Shown: positions 32,334-43,183, counted from the stretch's first letter. The stretch is 64,000 nucleotides of DNA from Bedellia somnulentella (GCA_963576735.1 OY755187.1:7254001-7318000), one strand, 5' to 3'. Numbers and translations are program-made. The notes: generated by a model not told the origin, from the letters alone.

Positions 32334-33080
32334 TACTGGGGGGCCATTGAAGACGAGTCTTCAATCTTCTTCTACAAGTAGGCACAAGCGATTTATGGCT
32401 CGCCTTACTGTCGATTGCATGGTCTTTGATATCGGCCACTCTCGGGACACCATCTGCTCCTGGATATAGTTTAGTGACTCGCCCTCTTCGCCATAACAGA
32501 GGTGGAGAGTTATCTTCGCTTATTAGGACAAGATCACCCATGCGCAAGTCTCTACATCTTACTCGCCATTGAGTTCGCTGTTGTAGCTCTGATAAATATT
32601 CCCTGTGCCATCTCCTCCAAAATGTTTGCCGTAGCTGCTCCAACAGTTGAAAGCGATCCAATCTCTTCGTCGGTAAGTCTGCCAGATCCGGTGATGGAAG
32701 AGCCGTGAGTGACCTGCCGAGGAGAAAGTGTCCCGGTGTGAGAACTGCCAAATCATTTGGGGAGGAGGAAAGGGGAGCGATGGGTCTACTGTTGAGGATA
32801 GCCTCAACCTGGGCAAAAAGAGAAGATAATTCCTCGAATGTGAGGTGGGTGTTACCCATGATGCGTTTAATGTGAAACTTAGCAAGCTTAATGCAAGCTT
32901 CCGCGCTTCCGTTGAAATTAGGGGCGTAAACCGGGCAAAATCTAAAGTTAATATTTTGAACATTAGCAAACTGCACAAATAGTCTTTATTGTCGTTAAAA
33001 AATGAATTTAATTCCTTAGCTGCGGCAACGAAATTTCGCCCATTGTCACAAAATATTTCCGTGGGTTTTCCCCTGGCGAA
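32287..33080 (-). pseudogene. BEL/Pao integrase C-terminal part
   Basis: Reading leftwards, EIFCDNGRNFVAA (second catalytic aspartate) at about 33060 precedes a frame change near 32975. Then come YAPNFNGSAEACIKLAKFH (the catalytic glutamate region), LNSRPI, GHFLLGR, and the C-terminal GDLVLISEDNSPPLLWRRGR domain that follows Pao integrases. The first catalytic aspartate and zinc region are absent. Integrase inserts the DNA copy into the genome. The frame change and upstream deletion make it inactive. Confidence 0.85.
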
Positions 33081-33455
33081 AATAAAAGCATAAAGAAATT
33101 ATGATGATGACCACCGTTGATGATGATGATAATCATGGTGATTGATCATCGCACTGATTCAAATACATCTGATAAATGAATCCAAAAAAAAAAAATATAT
33201 ATGCTAAAGTTCAAAGTCGATGAACTTGTAAGGTCAACTACCTCGATGTCAATGACCTTTAGGTAGTCAGCTGTTTACTGTATCTAGAAGGAAAGACATA
33301 ATAAAATAGCAAATAATGATTGATCCATGTGTAGGATAATGTAAAGTGTATAAGTATTGTATAAAGTAAAATATTTGTATATAAATGTAAATTAAAAGTA
33401 AACCATAAACAATTGTTGAATGTTTGTTGTGTATGAATTCATTCAACTTAGGTTA
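33081..33455. other. deletion scar replacing BEL/Pao RT and RNase H
   Basis: About 375 bases of AT-rich, TGATGATGATGA-containing sequence lie between the protease end and the integrase fragment. A complete Pao element would carry well over 2 kb of reverse transcriptase and RNase H here. None of their motifs is present in any frame. Confidence 0.7.
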
Positions 33456-35666
33456 TTAATAACCAATTGGTTTTGGTAAGGTGTAAGTATCACCAAGACG
33501 GTAATCTGCTGCCTTGAGTGGGCTGAGAGGACAGAAACGTCTAGTTTTTAGTCTATGAGTTCTAGTTAACTTGGTAGAAGAACTGCTACTAACAAAATTA
33601 CAAGTTTGTGAATTTTGTGGTAATGAATGGGAAATCTTGCCAGCTATAATCCAGCCTAGCTGTGAATGATGCAGCATGGGTAGGCCTGGACCTAAGGTGA
33701 GCCTTTCGGAGCCAAGTAGATCCCAGAATAGATCGCCTCCAATCATAATATCAACCTTTAGTGGTTGATTGAATTGAGGATCAGCTAATGTGATAGCTGA
33801 GGGAAGAGTGATATTTGAAACATCAATGGCTTCATTAGAATGCCTTTTTGCTATGGAAGGCAACACCAAAAAGGTGTGAAGATGTGAGTATGTGCCAGTG
33901 CGGGCACGAATTAACGCTGAGCACTGATGTGGTCTCAGGTTAAGAGAGGTGTCCCCAACGCCTGTAACACTGTTGTGTATCGAGGGTGTGGAAGCTAACT
34001 TAAGGCGATTCCTTAAGTCAGCGGAAAGAAAAGAGTAGTCAGAGCCGCTATCTAGCAAGCATCTGACTGTCTCCACCTTACCATTTTGGGGATTGATGAT
34101 GTCAATCATGGCGGTGGAGCGAATGATCCCTGAAGGGGAAACTGGAGGACTGAGAGAAAGCGACTGAGGCATTGAAGTGACAGGATGTGATGATGGAGCA
34201 ACATCATTTTGAAGAAGGGGAGAGCTGTGTAGCAGAGTGTGATGGCGTCCACCACACTTACGACAGTCTCCATAGGGACACTTGGCAACCATATGGTCAG
34301 ACCGAAGGCAATTTGTGCAAACCTTAAGCCCAGTGACCCTACTCCGTCTGTCAGCCAATGTGAGCTTTCTGAAACGTAAGCATCGGAACAGTAAATGTTT
34401 ACCCTTGCAAAGGGGGCACTTGAAATTAGTATTAGTTGTAACTGTTGATGCTAGAGTGGCATTGGGTAAACGTGAGGGCAATTGAGGATTGCTAGCCTCA
34501 TCGCTTACCTTACCTGAAGTGGAAACAATAAAGGCTTGAGGTGGATTTATTATTTGTTTAATATGATTGTTACTATGATAGTGTTTTAAATCATGACTAT
34601 TATTATTATTATGACTGTTGTTTGAACCCTGTGATGTGTTAACCCTTACCTTACTTTGAGGTAATGTCTCTAAAATGTCAGCTCTTATCTTTAAAAATTC
34701 TTTTAAGTCATTAAAGGTTGGCAACTCTGAATGAAGATTGCCTTTGTATTCTTCCCATTTGATATTAGTATTTAGATCAAACTTTGATGAAGCTAAATAA
34801 ATTAAAATAGAATCCCAGTGTTGAACTGGTTGACCTAAAGTCTGTAAAGCCCTAACATTCTTGGTGATGTGATCACTTAAAAACCTAAGAGACTTGTCTG
34901 ATTCACTCTGCATAACCTTGAGATTAAAAAGTGCACTAAGGTGATTATTGACTAATTGTTTTGTATTATTATACCTTTCACATAATATATTCCATGCTTC
35001 TACATAATTGAAATCAGATACCTCAAGATTTGCTATAACCCTGGCTGCTTCACCTTGTAGGTATGAGCAGAGGTAATGAAATTTATGAATAGGTTTAATA
35101 TGATTATTATTGTGAATTAATGATTCAAATGTATCTCTGAATTCAAGCCATTTGAAGTATGAACCATCAAACTTAGGTATAGTGATTTCAGGTAGCCTAA
35201 ACCCCATTGTGCCTTGACCATTACAGTGGCATGGATGGGAGGCCTTTGACCCTTCAGTGGCATCTTGGAATTGGTCTGCAGGTTTGTTGACACCGAGCAG
35301 ATTTCGAGCCTTCACAATACAAGAACAGAATTCATTTGATATGAGTTCTCTTTCATCTAATTCATAATCTAAGTTACTAAAATTAAGAGCTTCCATTTGT
35401 GATTGCAGGTGTTCAAATTGAGAGTTTAACTCCAAAAACTTATCTAGCTTTAATGATAACATTTGTTCATCCCTTGATGTCAATGGATGGGATTCACAAT
35501 ACTCTAATAAATTTAAAAAATATTTTTTAAAGTGGGTTATTTGCCCTTTGATGGAACTGCGTTTATACTTAAGCACAGTATATTCATCGCTTGCCATTTT
35601 GGCAGGGCTTGAGCTTCGACTGGCATGAGCAGTGTTTGTTTTTACTGATAATTCACTGTCAGTCAT
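33456..35666 (-). CDS. BEL/Pao Gag and protease
   Basis: The frame is open from 35765; the start MTDSELSV at 35666 is preferred because the upstream 33 codons are hydrophobic leader-like noise. It gives 736 residues. Order: coiled-coil matrix region; the capsid-related PKFDGSYFKWLEFRDTFESL block typical of Pao Gag; zinc fingers CPLCKGKHLLFRC, CTNCLRSDHMVAKC and CRKCGGRHHTLLH; then an aspartic protease with LLDSGSDYSFL. A serine/proline linker separates fingers and protease. It ends with PKPIGY and a stop, where pol would normally continue. The frame is intact, so Gag could still be produced and package RNA, while replication would need another element's enzymes. Confidence 0.9.
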   Translation of the reverse strand: MTDSELSVKTNTAHASRSSSPAKMASDEYTVLKYKRSSIKGQITHFKKYFLNLLEYCESHPLTSRDEQMLSLKLDKFLELNSQFEHLQSQMEALNFSNLDYELDERELISNEFCSCIVKARNLLGVNKPADQFQDATEGSKASHPCHCNGQGTMGFRLPEITIPKFDGSYFKWLEFRDTFESLIHNNNHIKPIHKFHYLCSYLQGEAARVIANLEVSDFNYVEAWNILCERYNNTKQLVNNHLSALFNLKVMQSESDKSLRFLSDHITKNVRALQTLGQPVQHWDSILIYLASSKFDLNTNIKWEEYKGNLHSELPTFNDLKEFLKIRADILETLPQSKVRVNTSQGSNNSHNNNNSHDLKHYHSNNHIKQIINPPQAFIVSTSGKVSDEASNPQLPSRLPNATLASTVTTNTNFKCPLCKGKHLLFRCLRFRKLTLADRRSRVTGLKVCTNCLRSDHMVAKCPYGDCRKCGGRHHTLLHSSPLLQNDVAPSSHPVTSMPQSLSLSPPVSPSGIIRSTAMIDIINPQNGKVETVRCLLDSGSDYSFLSADLRNRLKLASTPSIHNSVTGVGDTSLNLRPHQCSALIRARTGTYSHLHTFLVLPSIAKRHSNEAIDVSNITLPSAITLADPQFNQPLKVDIMIGGDLFWDLLGSERLTLGPGLPMLHHSQLGWIIAGKISHSLPQNSQTCNFVSSSSSTKLTRTHRLKTRRFCPLSPLKAADYRLGDTYTLPKPIGY

Positions 35667-35766
35667 ATTGAAAAGGAAATTAATAATTAATAAGTAACTA
35701 GTTAAGTGAAAGGTTCTGTATATAGATAAATTTCTGGAGTTAATTGTTATAGTAAAGGGTGGCAAG

Positions 35767-36951
35767 AATGTAAAATTAAAGTAAATTGTAAACCGGTTTA
35801 CGCTCCTTGTGAAGGTGACGCCGCTGGAGACAACAGGCAGCAGCTGAATGATGCAGGCCTGCGTTCCTCGGTGAAGTTCACGTTCACTGAAATTGTTTGA
35901 AACAGTAGTAAGTATATATCCCTGAATCGTTTGGTAGAGCGGAAACTGGCATGAAACTAACCAATATTAAGTTTGTATGTTGAAATTAATTGAATTAAGT
36001 GAAGAGTTGATTGATATGCTGCTAGAGTTGCCGGCACATGTGAGGTATGAGTACCTTAACTGCTGCCTTTACTTAATTGAGTGAATGTATATAAGCAAAG
36101 TGAGTCAATGATTCACATGTGCACTTGATGGCTGTAGAAAATATATGGTTGATTAACCTAAGTGAAGAGCATGTGGTTTTGTAAAATTAGTTATGTTGCT
36201 CACTAGTTTTACAAAAACACTAAAATGCCAAAGTGAAGTTAAAATATTGAAAACTAAGTAATTAATGCAAGACAAGGCTGAAATTCTGATATTGATATGA
36301 TTAAGAAACTATTTAAGTTGACATGTGGTATGAAACATAACCTGGATGTCCTAAATAGAGTGCGCTGATTCCACTTGGTGAGGCGTTGGAGCCTGTTAGA
36401 TGAATTGCTGTAAGGTTAAGATGCAATTATCTTGTAAATGTTATGCGCTAACTCTGTAGCACATGGGAGGCCTATGTCATACACTGGATCACAGAAACCA
36501 GCGGCTGTGGCTCAGAAATAGCTGAGTGGTGATTGCCTTGTGCAATCAGTTCAACTTTAATTTCATCATGTGGACCATGCCGTTGAGAATCTATTCTAAC
36601 CTCAAAATTTTTAAGAAATAAATGGGAAGTAATGTGCTTTCTAGGTAATTAAATAGATTTATGATAAGATTGATGTAAAATACAAAGGGATTGCTGAGAT
36701 ATTAATGGATGTAAATTGATTATCTATTGATTATCTTGACTAATTTGCCCGTGGTGAGGGGTTTTAAGGTGAGGAAAAGAAAGGAATGATTGGCTCACGA
36801 TACTCTCCTCGGTAAGATGCTGGCAGGTGGGATGGCTGCTGTGTCCAACCCTTGGACCTGGCTTCTTCACCGGCGGCTTGGCGTGGCGTGGCGTGGTCCT
36901 CCTTTTCTCTCGTTCTTCGTCGTGGTGCCTCTGCTGCGTAGGCTGAAGTTT
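35767..36951 (-). other. long leader of the BEL/Pao element
   Basis: About 1.2 kb between the primer-binding site and gag with no coding region I can support. This is longer than the few hundred bases usual for BEL/Pao leaders, so a further insertion may be hidden here. Near 36880-36900 GGCGTGGCGTGGCGTGG forms a short direct repeat. Confidence 0.5.
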
Positions 36952-36965
36952 CTGTTCGGGCGCCA
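36952..36965 (-). promoter_or_regulatory. BEL/Pao primer-binding site, tRNA-Lys-like
   Basis: In element orientation TGGCGCCCGAACAG lies two bases after the 5' LTR. This is the complement of a tRNA-Lys 3' end including CCA. Confidence 0.8.
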
Positions 36966-36967
36966 AA

Positions 36968-37348
36968 TGAAGGATAGCAGGCTGTTGTGCGCCTGCTGCT
37001 CGTTCACAAAGTTGACCCACGTTGTAGGGGCCTCTCGAAGAATGGTTTTGTAGAAGTAATAACACGGCAACTTGTTCTACTATGCTTTATTACTTGACAA
37101 TTACAGCTGTAGCTGTAGCTGTATTACAGTAAATATACAATGAAATAAATAGCTTCTCGTCTTCTCCGTGTCTTCTGTGTGGATTTGCGTTAAAAAGAGA
37201 GAGAGTTAAGCCGGTATCCTCGTATAAATAGCTGAATGTATTGACAGCTGTTTTTCTCCTTTCTGATGGCGCTTGACGTGACTGACGCGACTCTGGATTG
37301 TTTATGTTTTGAGCCCGTTAAAGCACTTGGATTCAAGTGGCTTTAACA
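36968..37348 (-). repeat. 5' LTR of the BEL/Pao element
   Basis: Direct repeat of 31953-32333, 381 bp. The outer flank is ATAGG, matching the flank of the other LTR. A GTAGCTGTAGCTGTA microrepeat is shared by both copies. Confidence 0.93.
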
Positions 37349-37804
37349 ATAGGATTTTTTTTTTTTCATTTTTCGATGTATAATTTTTGACAATAACAAC
37401 CTCAGTTTTTTTTCTCTTTTATGTTTAATGAACAGGCAAAGGTTTTTGAGAGGTTTTCTTTTTGAGAAATAAAAAAACAACATAGTTTCCTAGAGCTCTG
37501 TAGATGGCGTTGATGTAACTACGTTACTTACTTCAATATTTTCTTAATAATTTCGCCAATGTCAACTTTAAAAACATGTGTCACATCACCATAGAGTAAC
37601 TTATATTACCACGAACGACTTATTCTTATCTATCTTTACAATCTATGATAACACATTTGTTTGCTGCTTGCTTCTGAATGTAACCAAGTTTTCTCGCGCA
37701 TTGTTTAAATTCAGTTTCATCTGTTCGTTGTTTTCGTTAAGTTTTGATTTTGTTGTTTCATCTTTGTTTTTGTTACCGTTATAATTAGCCTGCGGTTTTT
37801 CACC

Positions 37805-37905
37805 ATGAGCAAAGACTACGGTTCTTGGTCCGTGGCGGACCTAAAATCAGAGCTTCGGAAAAGAAACGCGAAATTGACAGGGAAGAAAGCTGTTCTCGTA
37901 CAAAG
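37805..37905 (+). pseudogene. SAP-domain gene, exon 1
   Basis: CACCATGAGC is a good start context. The exon encodes WSVADLKSELRKRNAKLTG and continues to VLVQR, a SAP DNA-binding helix-turn-helix. It stops at a GT donor (AAAG|GTATAT, 37905/37906). Joined to the exon at 39547, the codon split across the junction gives VQRLADYDK, completing the SAP motif. About 95 bases upstream TCAGTT is an insect-type initiator. The gene is interrupted downstream by transposons, so it is listed as broken. SAP proteins bind chromatin or AT-rich DNA in the nucleus. Confidence 0.75.
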
Positions 37906-38060
37906 GTATATATTACAACCCTTTTATATTTTACATACATTCATATGTTCACGGCCATAAATGCCTAGAAGGGATAGCCAGAGCTACGGAATGAAATTCC
38001 TCAGCCACTTTTGGAAAGTTGAGTGTGGGAAAGATGGTAAAATAAAGGTTTTTGGTGATA

Positions 38061-39351
38061 CGAGGGCTGCTATTTATGTATCCGGAATAAAAAAAAGAAA
38101 CAAACATATATCAATTAATATGGTTTTATTGCTTCTCAAAATATTCGCCGCTCAGATCTATACACTTTTGCATGCGTTGAAACCAATTTTCATAGCACTT
38201 TTTCCACTCAGACTGAGGTATCTCCAAAACGTGCATTTTGAACGCATCGACTGCCTCTTCGCGGCTCGAAAAACGTTGACCACGTAATTTTTTCTTCACA
38301 TTTGGAAATAAATAAAAATCATTGGGTGCCAAATCAGGGCTGTACGGCGGATGACCTGTCAATTCGATCTTTTGAGCTTCTAAAAACTGAGTTGTGACGG
38401 CCGACCTGTGACAGCTAGCATTGTCGTGATGCAGAATGATTCTACGTTGTCGGTTAGTCTTTCTTATTTGTTCAAAGACTTCCGGCAAACAAATGGTCGT
38501 ATACCACTCCGAATTAACAGTTTTACGATTCTCTAAAGGCACTGTAGCTACATGGCCATTTATACCAAAAAAACAAGCGACCATTTGCTTCAATGTGCTT
38601 TTTGCACGAATAACTTTTGTTGGGTTCGGCTCATCTTGGAACACCCACACCGTGGACTGCTGCTTAGTTTCGGGGTCGTAAGCGTAGATCCAAGATTCGT
38701 CACCTGTGTAGATATTATAAACAGCTTTTGACGCACCACGGTTGTATTTTTTTAACATTTCTTTGCACCAATCGACACGAGCCTGTTTTTGATCAATACT
38801 CAAGTTGTGCGGAATCCAACGGGAGCAAATTTTTTTTACAGCTAAATGTTCATGAAGTATCTTATGTATGCTCGTCATACTAATGCCCAGAGATGCCTCT
38901 ATCTCACGATATGTAACATGACGATCTTGAGTTATTAGTTCCCGGACAGCATCGATGTTTTGAGGTACAACGACCGTTTTAGGGCGACCTTCTTTAATTT
39001 CATCAGTAAGCTTAGATCGTCCACGATTAAACTCGCTAAACCAGTGATACACAGTGGTCTTTGAGGGTGCTTCATCCCCAAAAGTTGAAGTAAGCTGATC
39101 GATGCACTGTTTTTGAGTTAGACCACGCCGAAAATCGTAAAAAATCATGGCACGAAAATGTTCACGAGTTAAATCCATGGTGGTGAAGACACGCAATTTT
39201 CAAAATGACGCTACGATGTGAAAACAATTGACAGTCACATAAAAATAAATGTATTCTAAAGCTAAAGAGTTCTATTTTTAAATGATGTAATTACTTTTTA
39301 AATTATTGTTCTGTAAGTGGCCAGTTCCGGATACATTAATAGCAGCCCTCG
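38061..39351 (-). mobile_element. full-length mariner in the SAP intron
   Basis: The terminal inverted repeats start CGAGGGCTGCTATT at each end and match over about 28 bases (TTATGTATCCGGAA against TAATGTATCCGGAA). TA target duplications lie at 38059-38060 and 39352-39353. Length is 1291 bp, the usual size for mariner. The transposase is complete. Confidence 0.95.
38126..39178 (-). CDS. mariner transposase, intact
   Basis: The frame opens at 39196; the likely start is MDLTREHF at 39178, giving 350 residues. It has two helix-turn-helix segments (residues 10-65 and about 80-120), the linker WIPHNL (canonical WVPHEL), and the catalytic triad DD34D. Counted from 39196 these are D166 (TGDESW), D258 (HHDNA) and D293 (YSPDLAPND). 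Mariner transposase cuts and pastes the element at TA sites. No stop or frameshift is present, and the triad and terminal repeats are intact, so it may be active. It reads opposite to the host gene. Confidence 0.95.
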   Translation of the reverse strand: MDLTREHFRAMIFYDFRRGLTQKQCIDQLTSTFGDEAPSKTTVYHWFSEFNRGRSKLTDEIKEGRPKTVVVPQNIDAVRELITQDRHVTYREIEASLGISMTSIHKILHEHLAVKKICSRWIPHNLSIDQKQARVDWCKEMLKKYNRGASKAVYNIYTGDESWIYAYDPETKQQSTVWVFQDEPNPTKVIRAKSTLKQMVACFFGINGHVATVPLENRKTVNSEWYTTICLPEVFEQIRKTNRQRRIILHHDNASCHRSAVTTQFLEAQKIELTGHPPYSPDLAPNDFYLFPNVKKKLRGQRFSSREEAVDAFKMHVLEIPQSEWKKCYENWFQRMQKCIDLSGEYFEKQ

Positions 39352-39546
39352 TAGCACCAACTGCATCGCCCAAAAATCCTTTAAAAACTCCCATACCGTA
39401 AGCGTTATTCTAGGACGACACTAAACAGCTATTATATCTTATCTTATGAAAATTACCGTGATTACCGCAGCACTCATGTAGAAGAATGTCAATAAATGTA
39501 AATATTAAAAACTTAGATGTTACTCCTAACTTTTTATTTGTTGCAG

Positions 39547-40672
39547 ACTTGCGGATTACGATAAACTGTTTGGTCCCCTAATCACTGACCCAGAAACAGT
39601 GAATAAAATTGCACTTCCACCAACTCAATATTTTCAAGATGTCAACAGCAGCTCACTAATACCATCTTTAAACAATGAGGAAATGGAAATTTTCTGCCGT
39701 CTCACACAGAGAGAAAACATTACTTCTTCATGCAATATGTATGACGAATACTTTTTAGGGCCGTCGCCGACGCCGTGGCGTGACGCGGCATGGCGTGGCA
39801 TGACGCGGCAAATAACTCCGCGCATGTTCAAAGTTAGTTGTGTTCATAATGATTGACTGGGATTTAGTATTTAACGTATTATACACTCCTACCCTTGCCC
39901 TCCCCCCGCGCGGCGAACGGACTGCGCCGCGTACTGGCGGCCCGTGTCATGCGCGTGCGTCTCGTGAGATGCAGCAGTACGCCGCGGCATCCCGTGGCAT
40001 GCTTAGGCACGTTCTGTCCTACCGCGGCCTCCCTCGGCATCGTTGTGTCAAAATAAAGTAACATAAATTCTATACTAATGGTTATAAGATTAAAAATGGG
40101 TATGTCAGTACCGAAATCCTTTGCCATGACACGCCGTGCCATGCCGGCGCCGGCCCTTAGTCACTGGTATGGTTTTATCAGAAATGAGAAAATCCATTGT
40201 GTACAATGTAGTTGTGAGATTGAGAAACCACCTTGTATTAGAAGCACAATGTGAATATGCAGCTGGAATGGGGCTATATGCTCAATGCAAGCACATTTGG
40301 GTTGTTATCTGCGGTATAATTGACATGCATCAAAATAAAAGCATCAAACTGAAAAGAAGTGTTACTTCTGGTCTGCAGACATTCCATCAGCCAAGAAAAT
40401 TTCACACTGGAGAGCCTGTAAAGGCTGAAGAACTAGTTCTAAAAGTCAAAGAGACAAAATACAAAGAAATGATATCTTTTGACCCAAGACCCATTGTTGA
40501 GACTCCAGAAGATTTTATGAAAACTTTTAAAAATGCAGTAGCCAACTTCTGTGGCCAGAGTACTCAATGTAACATCATGCCAATAGCACAGATCATCAAA
40601 CCAGCTCATAAGCAGAGCATATATGCCGACCATAACTATCGGCAACTCACGCCAGAAGAAGTTCAGACCTTA
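39547..40672 (+). pseudogene. SAP gene exon 2, with SWIM-like region, split by MITE and truncated
   Basis: The codons continue from exon 1: ADYDKLFGPL, LPPTQYFQDVNSSSL, then MYDEYF and the MITE at 39758-40156. With one TTA kept, the frame resumes at 40160 as VTGMVLSEMRKSIVYN. A CEYAAGMGLYAQCKH segment resembles a SWIM zinc motif, but the second cysteine is tyrosine. The text then runs QPRKFHTGEPV to YRQLTPEEVQT. SAP plus this segment matches proteins that often carry a C-terminal YqaJ-like nuclease; here that part is replaced by a Gypsy fragment at about 40672. Function is unknown. The family link is from recognition only. Confidence 0.6.
39758..40156. mobile_element. PIF/Harbinger-type MITE in exon 2
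   Basis: The ends are GGGCCGTCGCCGAC and its near reverse complement GCCGGCGCCGGCCC (2 mismatches in 14). It is flanked by TTA at 39755-39757 and 40157-40159, the TWA target duplication of Harbinger elements. It is 399 bp, distinctly GC-rich and made of short CGGCATGGC-type repeats. It encodes no transposase. Removal restores the SAP gene frame. Confidence 0.82.
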
Positions 40673-42540
40673 TACATATGGGCATCGTCTTAACAGACCA
40701 CAAACATCTTGAGTGGTTGTTTAAATGTAAGGACCCAAATTCACGATTAACTCGCTGGCAGTTGAAGCTTGAAGAATTCGAATATGATATCAAATACAAA
40801 ATAGTAAAATGAATACTAATGCGGACGTTTTATCGCGTTATCTGGTAAATCCAGTTCAACCTCCAAGTACTCCTGAATTAGTTAACGACTTAGCGGATTT
40901 ATTAGTATCACCGCCTTCCTTTAATCCTGACTAAGGTAGTCAGAATAATAATTACCAAAGCGATCCTGAAATAGAACCTTCAAGTATCTCACCAAGTTTA
41001 AACTTACCTGACGATGATTACCCCGCGTTTCTGAAAATAATGGCCAATGGAAATAATACATAAAATCATTATCATCCCCACCCTTATCATCCTCGATGAA
41101 TCCAATACATTTGTTCAGAATATTCTTGATTCTGCACATGACATATCTGAAATGATAATAAACAGAGAAAAAACTCTTCATAGCTTCATATCATTCAATC
41201 ATGCTAATAAAAAGTATTATTTCTTATTCTTTGAGGTTCATCACTTCAATAAATCCTCTTACGTGGATATATTTAATAGTCTCAAAAACCTTAGGAATGA
41301 GTTAGTTATAAATATGGATGGCTATCCAATTACCGATGTCGCAATAACAGAATTCAAGAATCTCTTTGGTACGCACCAATTTATCAAAATATACAAGATG
41401 ATCCTCTTTCTCTTTTTTTATTCATTTCTATATTACTATCCATATTTATAGGGACAAGATAATTTATCCTTCTATATCAGAAATGCCCAAAATATTTAAA
41501 GAAAATCACAATATTCCAATTGCCGGTCATCTCGGTAGTAGCCGGATGCTTAAGAGAATTTAAGAAGTATTTTATTGGAAGAACATGCGCAGTGACATTG
41601 AAAATTTTGATAAAAAATGTGCTCAGTGCCATCTTAATAAATACCTTAGGAAAACGAACCGTGCCCCTATGTAGATAACCAGTACCTCAACAGAACCTTG
41701 TCAAAGAATCTCATTAGACATCGTTGGACCTTTGCCGGAATCCGGCCCCGCAAAGTTAAAATATATTCTAGCGGTACAGGATGATCTCACCAAATTCTCC
41801 TCCGCTTGTCCATTCTGAAGCACAACAGCTGAGGAAACCAGTGAATGTTTGATACATTATATTTCAATATTCGGTATACCAAAAACCATCGTTATAGACC
41901 AAGCTAGTAACTTTACTTCAGAGCTAATCAAAGAAACTTGTAAATTCTTAAAAATAAAAAAACATTTGGTCTTCTCCTTACCATCCCCAAACCCAGGGCA
42001 CCTTGGAAAGAAGACATTCAACGCTCAAAAAGTATCTGAGATCCTTCGTGAACGAAGACCAAACGAATTGGCCTCGTTATGTATACACCGCAATGCTTAC
42101 CTATAATACGTCAACTTACGCTACAACCCATTACACGCCCTACGATACGAACTAATGTTCGGAAGCAAGCCTGTAATTCCAAATTCTATATATGAAGAGA
42201 CTCCTGGTGCTACTTACCCCGATTATGTTCGAATGCTCCAAAATAGACTTAAATATTCAAGAGATAAAGCCCTAGATAGCATAAGAAAATCAAAAGAAAC
42301 CTCTTAAGCCTAGTATGATAATCGTAGTCGCCCAGTTAAATACAAAACAGGAGACTATGTTTACTTGAAATATCATTTGAAAATGCGGGAAGCCCATTCA
42401 CCAGTATGGAAAGGCCCCTATAAAGTTATCAAGATAAATGGTAACTCTTACACTAACTCTTCTTATTAACAGACGCCATGTTACACATCACTTCGATCAG
42501 GTGAAACTGGCCGAAATACCTGTAAATCAATATTAATTAG
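40673..42540 (+). pseudogene. Ty3/Gypsy fragment: RNase H end and integrase, decayed
   Basis: It begins with LTDHKHLEWLF and RLTRWQLKLEEFEYDIKYK (RNase H end). The integrase zinc region follows near 41515-41640 (GHLGSSRM, CAQC), then LDIVGPLPESG, a VIDQASNFTSEL segment with the second catalytic aspartate (about 41895), and a chromodomain-like end (HHFDQVKLAEIPV) near 42490-42535. Many stops and frame changes are present, so it is old. It replaces the 3' part of the SAP gene. gag, protease and most of the RT are absent. Confidence 0.75.
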
Positions 42541-43175
42541 TTTCAGCAAACAGGAGCCCTTTAATACAAAATAAGTGTTAGTTATACTTTAGATCTTATC
42601 CTAGGTTATCATTAGTTAGATATTACATAAGTAGATACTAATTTTAGTTTTACGAATATTGTTTTCAGTTCCACATGGGGCGAACCCAAGCGAAATTTCG
42701 TTTAGAAGATAACTACAAGCTCGGGACTCTTCTATGATTATTTAGAGAAACTTTTAAATTTATATTTTGGATCGGGTAGAGTTGAAAGTTTGACAAACTG
42801 TTGGAAATAAATAAATTACAATTAAATAGTAAATAACGTGAAATTGCGACAAGTTTATCACCAAAGTGAAGTAAAAAGTGCAATTTATCGAAACAAATGT
42901 TATCTTATAGAAACGTTTACGTTATAATAATATTGCTTTGTGAGTGACATGACAACTAATGAATCTATTATTTTGATACAATAGTGAAAAATTAACAAAA
43001 AGCAGTGTAAATTGTGAATGTGCGACCTAAAAGTTGCCTATTAAAACAATTTGGATAATATATTTTTCAAATATAATATAATATTTCTTACAAACTTTAG
43101 AGGCGACATCTATCAAAAACTTGTCGAACTAAAACAAAAGTAGAACTGCCTGAAGTAAATCAATAACTGTGAGTT
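42541..43175. other. non-coding: Gypsy 3' end and LINE leader
   Basis: No gene. A 3' LTR of the Gypsy fragment may start at 42573 (TGTTAGTTATAC), but no second copy confirms it. The 5' leader of the following LINE occupies the later part. Confidence 0.4.
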
Positions 43176-43183
43176 AAATTAAA

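Larger units (their letters stand above)
31953..37348 (-). mobile_element. BEL/Pao LTR retrotransposon with deleted RT, minus strand
   Basis: Two 381-bp LTRs (31953-32333 and 36968-37348) start TGTTAAAGCC and end CTATCCTTCA in element orientation. They are flanked by ATAGG at 31948-31952 and 37349-37353, a 5-bp target duplication typical of BEL/Pao. Inside are the primer-binding site, a leader of about 1.2 kb, gag-protease and the integrase end. The reverse transcriptase and RNase H are missing. The LTRs appear identical by eye, so the insertion is recent and the deletion is either newer or was inherited by a non-autonomous line. Confidence 0.93.
37906..39546 (+). other. intron of the SAP gene
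   Basis: It begins GTATAT and ends TTTGTTGCAG, with a T-rich tract before the acceptor. The phase (two bases of a codon before, one after) matches on both sides. It is 1641 bases long, of which 1291 are the mariner element plus its duplicated TA. Without it the intron would be about 350 bases. Confidence 0.75.
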
